Assembly (NCBI GenBank): GCA_025358085.1
Contig: JANYKT010000055.1
Span: 1 to 54,434, forward strand
Length of the DNA stretch: 54,434 nucleotides
Direction: 5' to 3'
From: Deltaproteobacteria bacterium
GTDB taxonomy: Bacteria > Myxococcota > Myxococcia > Myxococcales > 40CM-4-68-19
The position numbers and the translations under genes are program-made. The first letter of the stretch is position 1. Every line of letters starts with the position of its first letter. The notes below the pieces were generated by a model. It saw only the letters and a program-made list of their open reading frames with translations. It made no database searches and was not told where the DNA came from. Below are positions 46,792 through 54,434 of the stretch, one piece after another.

Positions 46792-48138
46792 ATGCTCCTC
46801 TGCGTCAGTGTTTCGCATAAGGAAGCTCCCATCGCCGTGCGCGAGCAGCTTGCCGTGCCGGCCGCGCAACTTTCCGCGCGGCTCGAGCGGCTCAAGGGGA
46901 TCAAGGGGGTGCGGGAGGCATTCTTGCTCGCGACCTGCAACCGCCTGGAGATCTTTGCCGAGGCCGCCGAGCGCGGAGTGGCCGACGATCTGGTCCGCGA
47001 GCTCGGCCCGCTTGCCGCGCCCCACGCCGCGGTCCGGTTCGAGACCGACGCTCTCCTGCACCTCTTGCGCGTGGCTGCAAGCCTTGAGTCCATGGTCGTG
47101 GGCGAAGCGCAGATCCTCGGTCAACTCAAGGACGCGGTCGCGGTCGCACGGGCCTGCGGTGCGCTCGGTCCGCGGCTGGGCCAGGCGGTCACCCACGCAA
47201 TGTCCGCCGCCCGGCGAGTGCGCACCGAAACCGGCATCGCCCGCGGCGCCGTCTCGGTCGCGAGCGTCGCTGCGCATCTCGCGACCAAGGTTCTCGGTGA
47301 TCTCGCCGGCAAGTGTGTGCTGCTCCTCGGCGCGGGCGAAATGGCGCAGCTGGCGGCGCGCGAGCTGAAGGCGGACGGGGTGCGCGAGCTCCTGGTCGCG
47401 AATCGCAGCCCGGAGCACGCCCGAGCGCTGGCACTCGAAGCGGGTGGCATTGCGGTCAGCCTCGAAGACTTGCCGGCGCTGCTCGAGCGCGTGGACGTGG
47501 TGGTCTGTTCGACCGGAGCGCCGCACGCCATCGTAACGCGTGAGCTGATGGAGCGGACGCTGAAGGCACGGCGATTCCGGCCCATTTTTTTGATTGACCT
47601 CTCGCTGCCTCGCAACGTCGAGCCGTCAGTGAACGAGCTGGAAAACACCTATCTGTATGATCTCGACGACCTGGAGCGCGTGGCGGCGGAAAACCGCGAG
47701 TTGCGCAAGGGCGAGTTGAGCCGGGCCGAGCAGATCCTTGGCGAGGAGCTCGAAGCGCACCTCACCGCTGCACGACAGCAGGGGGCCGCGCCTGTCATCA
47801 AGCAGCTTCGCGCCCATGCCGAGTCGGTCGCGGAGGCCGAGATCCTGCGCACCCTGACCGGGCTCGGCCTCTCCGACAAACAGGACAAGTGCGTGCGGGC
47901 GATGACGAAGGCCATCGTGAACAAGCTGCTGCACGAGCCGACCTCGCGTCTGCGCGCCGACGCCGGAGGGCCGCTCGGCGAGGCGGCGATGCAGCTTTTT
48001 GCACTCGCAGATTTGGCGCAGCCGCAGGTGGTGCCGCCGCGAGTGGCAGAGTTGCCGTCTCCCCCGCGGCTGCTGGCGGCGGTTCCGAGTGTGAAGCCGC
48101 AGGCCGCGCTGGTCTTGACGCAGCAGGTTTTCGCTTGA
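46792..48138 (+). CDS. hemA: Glutamyl-tRNA reductase HemA
   Basis: 448 residues. Catalytic motif LLATCNRLEIF (active Cys about 50), SLESMVVGEAQILGQLKDAV, NADPH-binding LLLGAGEMAQLAARELKADG, FLIDLSLPRNVEPSV with YLYDLDDLE, and a C-terminal dimerisation helix. There is a Pro-rich extension of about 40 residues beyond the usual end. It makes glutamate-1-semialdehyde, the first committed step to heme. It is divergent from the regulator-hemN operon, so both ends of the heme pathway share one control region. Confidence 0.95.
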   Translation: MLLCVSVSHKEAPIAVREQLAVPAAQLSARLERLKGIKGVREAFLLATCNRLEIFAEAAERGVADDLVRELGPLAAPHAAVRFETDALLHLLRVAASLESMVVGEAQILGQLKDAVAVARACGALGPRLGQAVTHAMSAARRVRTETGIARGAVSVASVAAHLATKVLGDLAGKCVLLLGAGEMAQLAARELKADGVRELLVANRSPEHARALALEAGGIAVSLEDLPALLERVDVVVCSTGAPHAIVTRELMERTLKARRFRPIFLIDLSLPRNVEPSVNELENTYLYDLDDLERVAAENRELRKGELSRAEQILGEELEAHLTAARQQGAAPVIKQLRAHAESVAEAEILRTLTGLGLSDKQDKCVRAMTKAIVNKLLHEPTSRLRADAGGPLGEAAMQLFALADLAQPQVVPPRVAELPSPPRLLAAVPSVKPQAALVLTQQVFA

Positions 48139-48656
48139 TTTGACGAGCCGGCCTGCTTGTCCCGGGACGAGTTGAATTCCCGGTACCCGGCGACTGGCAT
48201 GCTCTTGGTCGCGCGCAGCCGAGCCAGGAGCGAGTCGACCCTACGACCGGGAAGCCCGCGATGAACTGGCCTGCTTCATTTAGTCGTGCGGAGACGGCCA
48301 TCGCTGCAGATTCGCGCCCAAGCCCAGGGTCGAACCCAGGCGGCTTGGGCCCAATGCCGGTCAGTCAGCAGCGCTTTTCCTCTCTGCAAGGAACGCCGCC
48401 TTAGAGACCGTGGGGGGGCGAACAAGAAGATCATCCTCCTCACCCACCATCAACCGGTGGATGTGGACGGCTACAGCCTCAACGGCGGGGAGACAACGAA
48501 CGTGGGGGCGATCATTCAATCGACCGGGCGAGCCGATAAGGCTCACGAATCTTTCGATAGAAAGCCATTCTATCCGTCTCCACGGAGTACACATCTACGG
48601 GGCATGTTTACGGTGTTGAAGGTGCGAGGCTGCAATCACAGTCCCGCTTTGCGCGA
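48139..48656. other. Intergenic stretch with mobile-element half copy and gene scrap
   Basis: Holds the third MITE-like copy (48352-48418) and, from 48420, a scrap reading NKKIILLTHHQPVDVDG, like the end of a calcineurin-type phosphoesterase. A later piece in another frame (RLHGVHIYGACLRC) fits the same family. The scrap is broken and carries no start. No clear promoter or riboswitch for mntH was seen. Confidence 0.4.
48352..48418. mobile_element. Half copy of the MITE-like element
   Basis: CAATGCCGGTCAGTCAGCAG ... CTCTCTGCAAGGAACGCCGCC ... GAGACCGTGGGGG matches the left end of copy 1 (6799 onward) with few changes. It then stops abruptly at 48418, so only one end remains. Confidence 0.65.
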
Positions 48657-50000
48657 ATGGCGCTCGCCCGCTACAAGTCTCCGGTGCTCGGACTGCCCAC
48701 CACCGCGACCGCCCCGTTCTGCCCTTCCGAGGCGCGAGGCACGGTCGACGCGCAGCTTCCCGGTTCGTTCTGGAAGAAGATGCTGCGCTTTGCCGGGCCC
48801 GGCCTGCTGGTGTCGGTCGGCTATATGGACCCGGGCAATTGGGCGACCGACCTCGAGGCGGGCTCGCGGTTCGGTTATGACCTGCTCTTCGTGGTGGTGC
48901 TGTCCAGCCTCGCCGCCATCGTGCTGCAGTGCCTGAGCATGCGGCTCGGCCTCGCCTCGGAAAAAGATCTGGCGCAGCAGTCGCACGACCACTTCTCGGC
49001 CCGGGTCAATATCGGACTCTGGCTGATGGCCGAGATCGCCATCGTCGCCTGTGACCTGGCGGAAGTGCTGGGCAGCGCGCTCGCGTTCCACTTGCTGCTC
49101 GGGGTCCCGGTGATGGTGGGCATCGCCCTCACCGCGCTCGACACGTTGGTGGTGCTGGCGCTCAAGGGCAAAGGATTCCGCGCATTGGAGGCCATCATCC
49201 TTGGCCTCATCGCCACGATCGGCATCTGCTTCTTCGTCGAACTCGCGTTCTTGAAACCGGACTGGTCCGAGGTCGCGCGCGGCCTCCTGCCTTCTCGCGC
49301 GCTCCTGGGAGATCACGGCGCCTGGTACGTGAGCATCGGTATTCTCGGCGCCACGGTCATGCCGCACAATTTATATCTCCATTCATCCATCGTGCTCAGT
49401 CGCAAGCTCTCGCCGGGCCAGGCCGCCAAGGCCGAAGCCATTCGCTTCGCTACCCTCGATACCGTTAGCTCGCTGCTGCTCGCGCTCTTGATCAATGCCG
49501 CCATCCTGGTGCTGGCCGGCGGGGCTTTTCACGGCGGCCAGAGCGCTCCGGTCACCGAAATCGAGAGTGCCTATCACCTGCTCGATCCCGTCGTTGGCAC
49601 ACGGTTCGCGGGCACGCTCTTCGCGCTGGGTCTGCTCGCGTCGGGGCAAAGCTCAACCTTCACCGGGACCATCGCCGGTCAGGTGCTGATGGAGGGCAGC
49701 CTGAATGTGCATATCCCCTGCTGGCAGCGCCGCCTGATCACCCGCGTGCTCGCGCTCGCCCCCGCCTTTATCGGCGTGTGGCTCCTCGGCGGGGGAGCCA
49801 TCGGCAAGATGCTGGTGGTGAGTCAGGTGGTGCTGAGTTTCCAGCTTCCGTTTGCAATGGCGCCGCTGATTCTATTGACCAGCAGGCGGAGCGTAATGGG
49901 CCAGTTTGTCAGCGCGTCCTGGCTCAAGATCGTCGGCTGGACTCTTTTTGCCGTCATCGCGGCGGCGAATCTCTGGCTCGTCGTGCAGCTCCTGCGCTAG
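48657..50000 (+). CDS. mntH: Nramp-family Mn2+/Fe2+ transporter
   Basis: 447 residues with about eleven TM helices. The Nramp landmarks are present: metal-binding SVGYMDPGNWATDL (DPGN) near residue 58, and ILGATVMPHNLYLHSSIV (MPHNxxLH) near 230. It imports Mn2+, and probably Fe2+, with protons. It is a single gene with a poor Shine-Dalgarno, preceded by a mobile-element remnant and convergent with a TetR gene. It is the second divalent-metal importer in the window besides FeoB. Confidence 0.93.
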   Translation: MALARYKSPVLGLPTTATAPFCPSEARGTVDAQLPGSFWKKMLRFAGPGLLVSVGYMDPGNWATDLEAGSRFGYDLLFVVVLSSLAAIVLQCLSMRLGLASEKDLAQQSHDHFSARVNIGLWLMAEIAIVACDLAEVLGSALAFHLLLGVPVMVGIALTALDTLVVLALKGKGFRALEAIILGLIATIGICFFVELAFLKPDWSEVARGLLPSRALLGDHGAWYVSIGILGATVMPHNLYLHSSIVLSRKLSPGQAAKAEAIRFATLDTVSSLLLALLINAAILVLAGGAFHGGQSAPVTEIESAYHLLDPVVGTRFAGTLFALGLLASGQSSTFTGTIAGQVLMEGSLNVHIPCWQRRLITRVLALAPAFIGVWLLGGGAIGKMLVVSQVVLSFQLPFAMAPLILLTSRRSVMGQFVSASWLKIVGWTLFAVIAAANLWLVVQLLR

Positions 50001-50033
50001 GTCGCAGCCGCGCGAGGCGTTGGGGCAAGCTCT

Positions 50034-50053
50034 CAACGCGCTCTAGCGCGTTG
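50034..50053. terminator. Possible terminator hairpin after mntH
   Basis: CAACGCGCT / AGCGCGTTG is a perfect 9-base stem with a 2-base centre, lying between convergent mntH and the TetR gene. There is no T-run. Confidence 0.4.
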
Positions 50054-50060
50054 CCCTCGT

Positions 50061-50675
50061 CTATTTCGCGCCTTTGCGCACCGCGAGGCCCAGCTCAAGG
50101 CAGCGAGTGACGGCCTTGGCAAGATCGCGCGGCACCGCATCGGGCATCTGGCCGTCGAGCAGCAGCATTGCGCAGCCGTGCACCATTGACCAGGCGGCAA
50201 AAGCCAACTCTTGCGGGTCCCCGGCAACGACTCTTCCCGCCGCTTGCGCCTCGCTGACTCGCTGGACCAGCACGTCGTGGGTCACGCTGGAGACCGCGGC
50301 CAGCGCCGGGTAGCGCGCACGGTCCGCGAGCTCGGTGGCGAACATCACACGCAGGGCGCTTGGATGCGCCAGAGCGTATTCGACGTAGGCAACACCCAGC
50401 GCCGTCAACCCGTCTGCCTTGTTGCGCGCCGCCCTCTCCGCTGCTGCCTGGAGAGCCGCAAGCATTCCGCGAAAACCCTCCTCGGCGACCGCGGCGACGA
50501 GACTCTCCCGGTCATTGAAGTGTCGATACGGCGCAGCGTGCGAAACCCCGACCCGGCGCGCGACCGCCCGCAGCGTGAGCGCTGCGACACCCTGCTCGTC
50601 GATGAGCTGCAGCGCCGCTTCCAGCAACGACCTGCGCAAATCGCCGTGATGGTAGGGCTGCTTCCGCGCTCTCAT
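50061..50675 (-). CDS. TetR-family transcriptional regulator
   Basis: 204 residues. An N-terminal helix-turn-helix (about 12-58: LRRSLLEAALQLIDEQGVAALTLRAVARRVGVSHAAPYRHFNDRESLVAAVAEEGF) is followed by a ligand domain with the AFAAWSMVHGCAMLLLDG segment seen in WHG-type TetR proteins. It probably represses its own gene and the divergent membrane-protein gene through the palindrome at 50697-50715. The ligand is unknown. Confidence 0.9.
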   Translation of the reverse strand: MRARKQPYHHGDLRRSLLEAALQLIDEQGVAALTLRAVARRVGVSHAAPYRHFNDRESLVAAVAEEGFRGMLAALQAAAERAARNKADGLTALGVAYVEYALAHPSALRVMFATELADRARYPALAAVSSVTHDVLVQRVSEAQAAGRVVAGDPQELAFAAWSMVHGCAMLLLDGQMPDAVPRDLAKAVTRCLELGLAVRKGAK

Positions 50676-50696
50676 TCAAACGCTATAGCAGCACTC

Positions 50697-50728
50697 ATGT
50701 TGACATCGACAACATTGCGGTCTATGTT
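50697..50728 (+). promoter_or_regulatory. Sigma70 promoter with overlapping TetR-type operator
   Basis: TTGACA (50700-50705) and TATGTT (50723-50728) are separated by exactly 17 bases. The -35 box lies within the palindrome ATGTTG-N7-CAACAT (50697-50715), a size and position expected for a TetR operator between divergent genes. Confidence 0.65.
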
Positions 50729-50756
50729 TCTTCTGTCTACATTCAACGGAGACTCC

Positions 50757-51458
50757 ATGGACTTGATCAAAGTCGCCTTACACCTGCACGTCGCTGCCGG
50801 CGCGATTGCCCTCTCGTCGATGCTGATTCCGATTCTCTCCCGCAAAGGCGGCGTCTCGCACCGCTGGCTGGGGTGGGTCTTCGTTCTCGGCATGGCGGTC
50901 ATCTGCACCACCGCCCTCCTGGTGAGTGGCGAGGCAATCCGGCAAGCGCAGAACGCGCATGATCGCGATTTTCCCATCTTCCTCTTCTGCCTGAGCATCT
51001 TCACCGGAGGACTGTTGTCCATCGGGGTACGGGCTCTCCGGACGAAGCAGCGCACGGAAAGAAGCCGCAGCGCCTGGGACCTGGGCCTCGGGGGCCTTTC
51101 GTTGCTCGCTGCAACCACCGCCCTGGTCTACGGGCTCGAGCGAGACCGATCGGTATTCGTCGGCTTTGGCTTCGTTGCCGTTCCGCTCTGCAGCGTACAA
51201 TTGCGTTATTGGCTACGGGCGCCGCAAAGCAAGGTGCATCACATCCTGCAGCACATCGTCGGCATGCTGGGCTCGTGCATCGCCGGATTGATTGCCTTCA
51301 CCGTCATCAATGGTCATCGCTTTGGCCTGCCTCGAAGCGCCGGTGTGCTGTGGGCCACGCCCGCCCTGGTGCGCGGCCCGGTCGTTGTCGGGTGGCTGAT
51401 CGTGACCTGGCGCCGGTCGGAGAAATCAACCCGCATTGTCCTGCAAGCTTCACCGTGA
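50757..51458 (+). CDS. Polytopic membrane protein (DUF2306-like)
   Basis: 233 residues with about six to seven TM helices. It starts MDLIKVALHLHVAAGAIALSSMLIPILSRKGGVSHRWLGWVFVLGMAVICTTALL, an HxxAG...RKGxxxHRxxG pattern like DUF2306/heme-copper-like small membrane proteins. More His residues lie at KVHHILQHIVGMLGS. The His could bind heme, but this is unproven. GGAG precedes the ATG. It is divergent from the TetR gene and likely its target; an intrinsic terminator follows. Confidence 0.8.
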   Translation: MDLIKVALHLHVAAGAIALSSMLIPILSRKGGVSHRWLGWVFVLGMAVICTTALLVSGEAIRQAQNAHDRDFPIFLFCLSIFTGGLLSIGVRALRTKQRTERSRSAWDLGLGGLSLLAATTALVYGLERDRSVFVGFGFVAVPLCSVQLRYWLRAPQSKVHHILQHIVGMLGSCIAGLIAFTVINGHRFGLPRSAGVLWATPALVRGPVVVGWLIVTWRRSEKSTRIVLQASP

Positions 51459-51467
51459 ACGAACGAA

Positions 51468-51503
51468 GCCCGGCCAGAGACACGATCTGACCGGGCCCCT
51501 TTT
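51468..51503 (+). terminator. Rho-independent terminator after the membrane-protein gene
   Basis: GCCCGG-C-CAGA pairs with TCTG-A-CCGGGC and is followed by CCCTTTT. It lies ten bases after the stop of the gene at 50757. Confidence 0.8.
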
Positions 51504-51770
51504 GCGGACTTGTCTCTTTGCAGTCGATTCTTGGCTCGGTTGAGCGCGAGCCCAAACCGCTGATCGTCAAATGGCTTGAGCAGATAGTGGACCGCCTCGA
51601 ACTCGAAGGCGCGCACCGCGTGCTGCTCGGCCGCCGTGACGAACACCACCGCTTTCGGCCGCGTTGCAGCGAGGACTGCGCAAGTATGAAACAGCCCAGC
51701 GCGGTGCACGCGGCGATGCTCACGCTCCATCGGGGACTCGGCGGCGAATGGACGGAGAGCACGGTGCATT
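51480..51770 (-). pseudogene. Fragment of a LytTR-type response regulator
   Basis: The minus-strand frame reads RPKAVVFVTAAEQHAVRAFEFEAVHYLLKPFDDQRFGLALNRAKNRLQ, the second half of a receiver of the LytTR/AgrA class (VTAYDxHAxxAFEVxAxDYLLKPF). The N-terminal half with the phospho-Asp is not recognisable. The chain runs into the terminator of the preceding gene with no LytTR DNA-binding domain. It is a remnant, not a functional regulator. Confidence 0.6.
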
Positions 51771-51852
51771 CCTAGCGCTTGCGCAAATCGCGGGCCTCAG
51801 GGCGCGTTGAACCGGGACCGCTGCCGCTCTTTAGTGCGAAGATGCCGATCCT

Positions 51853-52401
51853 ATGACTCCCAATGATTGGCTCGCGTCGCTCTCCGAACGGCCGCTCTGG
51901 CTCGGCAGCTACCTGCTGGCATTGCCCGTCCTCGCGCTGCTCCTCGGCCTTCTGCACCGCCGCGGCGCCGGCAACGACGCTCCCTGGAAATACTTCTATT
52001 CTATCCTCGTGTATGCGGCGTGCATTCCCGGCACTTTCGGCGCGCTCATGATCCTCTATATACTTTTGTTCGTCGGGCAGAATCTGCTCGAGGTGAACAT
52101 GCTGGTCACGGTCGGCCCGGTCGTTGCCATGGCCGCGGCGCTGGCTGTCGCGGGCCGCAACGTAGACTTCGGCCCGCTGCCGGGCTTTGGCCGGTTGAGC
52201 GGCCTCATGGCGGTGCTGGGCATGACTTTCGCCGTGCTGTTCGCGCTCTCGCGGACACGGCTCTTCGTCGTCTTTGGCGGTTCGGTGCTCTGGCTGGGCG
52301 TGATTGGCGCCTTTGTTTTCGCGCTGATCAAATGGGGCGGCTCTATGGCCTTCCGCCGCCGCGACGAGCCGCAACTCCCGCCGCCAGGGTTCGGCACTTG
52401 A
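51853..52401 (+). CDS. Small polytopic membrane protein of unknown function
   Basis: 182 residues with four to five TM helices (about 20-35, 50-75, 80-100, 115-130, 135-160), no Cys-His pattern and a polar Pro-rich end (RRRDEPQLPPPGFGT). It has the codon pattern and Met start of a real gene but no recognised family. It stands alone between a regulator fragment and a convergent AhpD-like gene. Confidence 0.7.
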   Translation: MTPNDWLASLSERPLWLGSYLLALPVLALLLGLLHRRGAGNDAPWKYFYSILVYAACIPGTFGALMILYILLFVGQNLLEVNMLVTVGPVVAMAAALAVAGRNVDFGPLPGFGRLSGLMAVLGMTFAVLFALSRTRLFVVFGGSVLWLGVIGAFVFALIKWGGSMAFRRRDEPQLPPPGFGT

Positions 52402-52478
52402 ATCAACGTACTCTCCTCCAGGTGCGATTGATTGAATGAAGCGCTCGCACACTTCAAGCTTCGTGAGCTCCTCTTTGA

Positions 52479-53123
52479 CTACTTCTCCAAAGTCACTCCG
52501 GTTGCCACCACGAAGCGCGAGACCATGTTGTATCCGGCAATCGTGCCAATGAGTTCCACGACCTGCGCGTCGGGCAAAACCGCTCGAACGCGCTTCATGG
52601 TCGCGTCGGTCACGACGATGTCGCGGGTCATCTCGGTGGTCAGCGCCAGAGCGGCGCGCTCCGCCTCGTTGAAGAGCTTCGCATTCGTTGCGGCCGTCGG
52701 CACTTCCTTCAGAGCTTCCAGCTGTCCGCGGGTGCCGCCCGCCGCGATAAACTCTTTTTCATGCTGTGCCCACTCGTAATCAGCTTTATTCAGTGAGCCT
52801 ATCGACATGATGGCGAGTTCCCGCAGCCGGGCGGGAAGCGCGAGCTGCCCACGAATCGCGCCGAACATGCCATTCCAGCCTTTGGCGAAGCCCGGACTGT
52901 GCAGCAGCATCCGGTCCAGGTTCAACAGTTTGCCGCCGGAGCGGCGGGCGCGGATGGCTTGAACAAGCTCCGCAGGACCGGCCTGTTCATTGTCTGGCTT
53001 ATAGGGGATTCCGGACCGCGAGTTGTCGGGCACCAGGGGCTTCTCCGCTGCCGCCAGAGGACTCGCCTGCAGCAGCGAGACGGCGAGCGCACCCGCCACC
53101 AGGATTTGAATCGAGAGAGTCAT
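52479..53123 (-). CDS. Exported carboxymuconolactone decarboxylase/AhpD-like protein
   Basis: 214 residues. The signal MTLSIQILVAGALAVSLLQASPLAAA is followed by a CMD-fold helix bundle: LLHSPGFAKGWNGMFGAIRGQLALPARLRELAIMSIGSLNKADYEWAQHEKEFIAAG. The redox CXXC of AhpD is absent; the EWAQHE motif is that of the decarboxylase-like branch. Export of such a protein is unusual. The start at 53123 has GGAG six bases upstream. The substrate is unknown. Confidence 0.88.
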   Translation of the reverse strand: MTLSIQILVAGALAVSLLQASPLAAAEKPLVPDNSRSGIPYKPDNEQAGPAELVQAIRARRSGGKLLNLDRMLLHSPGFAKGWNGMFGAIRGQLALPARLRELAIMSIGSLNKADYEWAQHEKEFIAAGGTRGQLEALKEVPTAATNAKLFNEAERAALALTTEMTRDIVVTDATMKRVRAVLPDAQVVELIGTIAGYNMVSRFVVATGVTLEK

Positions 53124-53193
53124 CGGTTCTCCATACACCACGCCCTGCTTCCTGGCAGCGGATTGAATCGCCTTGATTCCCCATCCGCGTTTC

Positions 53194-53456
53194 TCAATCG
53201 GAGAGCCTTCGCTGACTCCTGCCTGATTCAGGTTGCAGCCAGGGCAGGAGCACGAGAGCCTGCGCGAGGAAGAGGACCTGCACGAAGATCAGTGCGCGCA
53301 CCACGCGCGGTCCCGGGAGAAGGCCGCGAGCCCTCCGGTTCCGGCTTTGACGCCCGCAGCGGTCGCTGCCCGGATGGCGAGCGAGTTGACAAGCGCGGCG
53401 ACGACGCCCGCTGCCGCTGCGAGCCCCGGCCGTGCCCCGCGCCACGGCGCCTTCAC
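53194..53456 (-). pseudogene. Possible frameshifted small membrane protein
   Basis: From a GTG at 53456, just past the stop of the upstream gene, the frame reads VKAPWRGARPGLAAAAGVVAALVNSLAIRAA and a second hydrophobic piece (VVRALIFVQVLFLAQALVLLPWLQPES) follows in another frame after about 53320. Together they resemble a two- to four-helix membrane protein with one frameshift. A small direct repeat (GGCGCCTTCAC twice, 53446-53467) lies at the start. Evidence is weak. Confidence 0.3.
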
Positions 53457-53463
53457 GGCGCCT

Positions 53464-54351
53464 TCACGGCGAGAAGTATCGCCCGTTGACCTCTTCGCCA
53501 ATGACGCCGAAGGCCGCTTTCGAGTTGCTCTGGGGCCCGGACCTCCAGCGAAAACCGGTCGAGGGGATCTCCAGGGACGCTTCGACTTGCGCCGTCGCGC
53601 GAAAGCCGCGCAGTGAGAATTGCTTGACCGGATCGGACCAGGCGACAGGTTCGCCGGTCGCGGTCCAGGTGACACGATAGTCGAGCCGCGCAGGAGTCAT
53701 TTCCGCATCGTGAGCGGGCCAGCGGGGTTGATCGATGACGGGTAGATCGCGAAGCTCGAGAGTCGCGGTGAGGCCGTCGGCGCCGACGGTCAACGCGCCC
53801 TGCGGGATGACCGTGACCCAATACAAGCCAGCGGGCGAGATGGGCGTATGGAAGTCGTGAATCTTGTTTTCGGGAGCCGCCGGCCCCCGGAACAGCGTGA
53901 GTCAAAGATGTCCGAACATTCCCTGCCGGGCCTGACGTCCGGCGAAGTATTCGCCTTTCATGAAGGAAAAGTCGGTGCTCTTTGTGCCAAACGAGAGCGG
54001 CTCTCCATCGCCTGCCGCGCCGGTACCGCTGAAGTCATTCGCGCGCGCGACGCGGCCCTTGAAGTGGAAAATGCTGGAGGGCTCGGCCAAAGGTCCCGGC
54101 GGCTGGTTGTGGCTCCCGTTCTTGTCGAGCCAGGGAATAGGCTGGGGTGCAGCCCCGCCGTTTCCCAAATCCTCGGCCGCGAGGGCGTCCAGTGCCGGAT
54201 TGGCCAGCGGAGAACGCGCGTGCAGCAACGCCGGGCCCGCGGCCGCGCAGCCCGGGACGATCAACCCCGCCGCGCCAAACGCGAGACCTGCGCGCAGCAG
54301 GCCGCGTCGCGATGAAGCGCCGCCGCTAGTTCGATTCGATGGTGATTGCAT
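53464..54351 (-). pseudogene. Tat-exported protein interrupted by an in-frame TGA
   Basis: One frame codes for 295 residues with a TGA at codon 150 (53902-53904). The N-terminal part has a Tat lipoprotein-like signal (SSRRGLLRAGLAFGAAGLIVPGCAAAG) and runs to ...RQGMFGHL. The same frame continues LTLFRGPAAPENKIHDFHTPISPAGLYWVTVIPQGALTVGADG to ...VNGRYFSP. The TGA probably replaces a Trp codon (a GHLWLTLFRG-like join is expected). The function was not recognised. Either a recent nonsense mutation or an assembly error. Confidence 0.6.
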
Positions 54352-54434
54352 CGGAACTCCTCTTCTTCAACGGGGTTAAAGTGCGACCAGGTTCGCAGCA
54401 GCCAACTGTGATGCAGGCCCATCGCCCACGACCA

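Noticed and set aside
53902-53904. In-frame TGA read as selenocysteine
   Set aside because: The protein has no redox-family context at this place, no obvious SECIS-like hairpin was seen after the TGA, and a Trp codon is the simpler original.

Overview
This is a GC-rich, gene-dense chromosomal window from a bacterium that respires with many multiheme c-type cytochromes. The mix points to a deltaproteobacterial-type lineage, most likely Myxococcota (for example an Anaeromyxobacter relative) or a nearby metal-reducing group. The evidence is very high GC, several CXXCH-rich cytochromes, NHL-repeat lipoproteins, sigma54/NtrC control, TPR and fibronectin-III lipoproteins, and RAYT transposases. Taxonomy is inferred, because no rRNA or tRNA is present.

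Layout. 1-6.8 kb: end of a secreted protein, NAD-malic enzyme (-), a three-part NfnA-NfnB-rubrerythrin fusion (+) and two small lipoproteins. 6.8-10.8 kb: two inverted copies of a MITE-like element flank a sensor/diguanylate cyclase gene broken by two frameshifts and a stop. 11-22.6 kb (all -): an extracellular electron-transfer island. It holds a 19-heme cytochrome and an NHL lipoprotein; then an OmcE-like tetraheme cytochrome with its own promoter and terminator; then a PpiC-type isomerase, two outer-membrane proteins, a second NHL lipoprotein, a roughly 12-heme cytochrome and a monoheme cytochrome. 22.8-25.8 kb (+): a histidine kinase with a periplasmic CXXCH and an NtrC-type regulator, divergent from the island. 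25.8-29.2 kb: GC-rich tandem repeats, two RAYT genes and ruined IS3 and IS481 transposases. 29.3-35.4 kb (+): a tightly overlapping Rieske / cytochrome b / nine-heme cytochrome / FeoB / Cys-rich protein / DtxR-FeoA operon. 35.4-39.7 kb: a large FN3 lipoprotein and a TPR protein. 39.7-48.1 kb: cytochrome c maturation (ResB, CcsA) and heme synthesis (HemG, HemN, HemA), a small cytochrome c and a degenerate response regulator. 48.1-54.4 kb: MntH, TetR and a divergent membrane protein, a LytTR remnant, an AhpD-like protein and a Tat lipoprotein interrupted by TGA.

How it fits together. The Rieske/cytochrome b complex probably oxidises menaquinol and passes electrons to periplasmic and outer-membrane cytochromes, and on to an extracellular tetraheme filament candidate. 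FeoB, HemA/HemN/HemG and ResB/CcsA supply iron, heme and heme attachment. The most interesting signal is that -24/-12 (sigma54) type sites stand directly upstream of eight transcription units of cytochrome, heme or signalling genes (18882, 19957, 22639, 22808, 29229, 43935, 46578, 46664). This suggests one sigma54 regulon, probably driven by the heme-motif kinase/NtrC pair at 22.9-25.8 kb.
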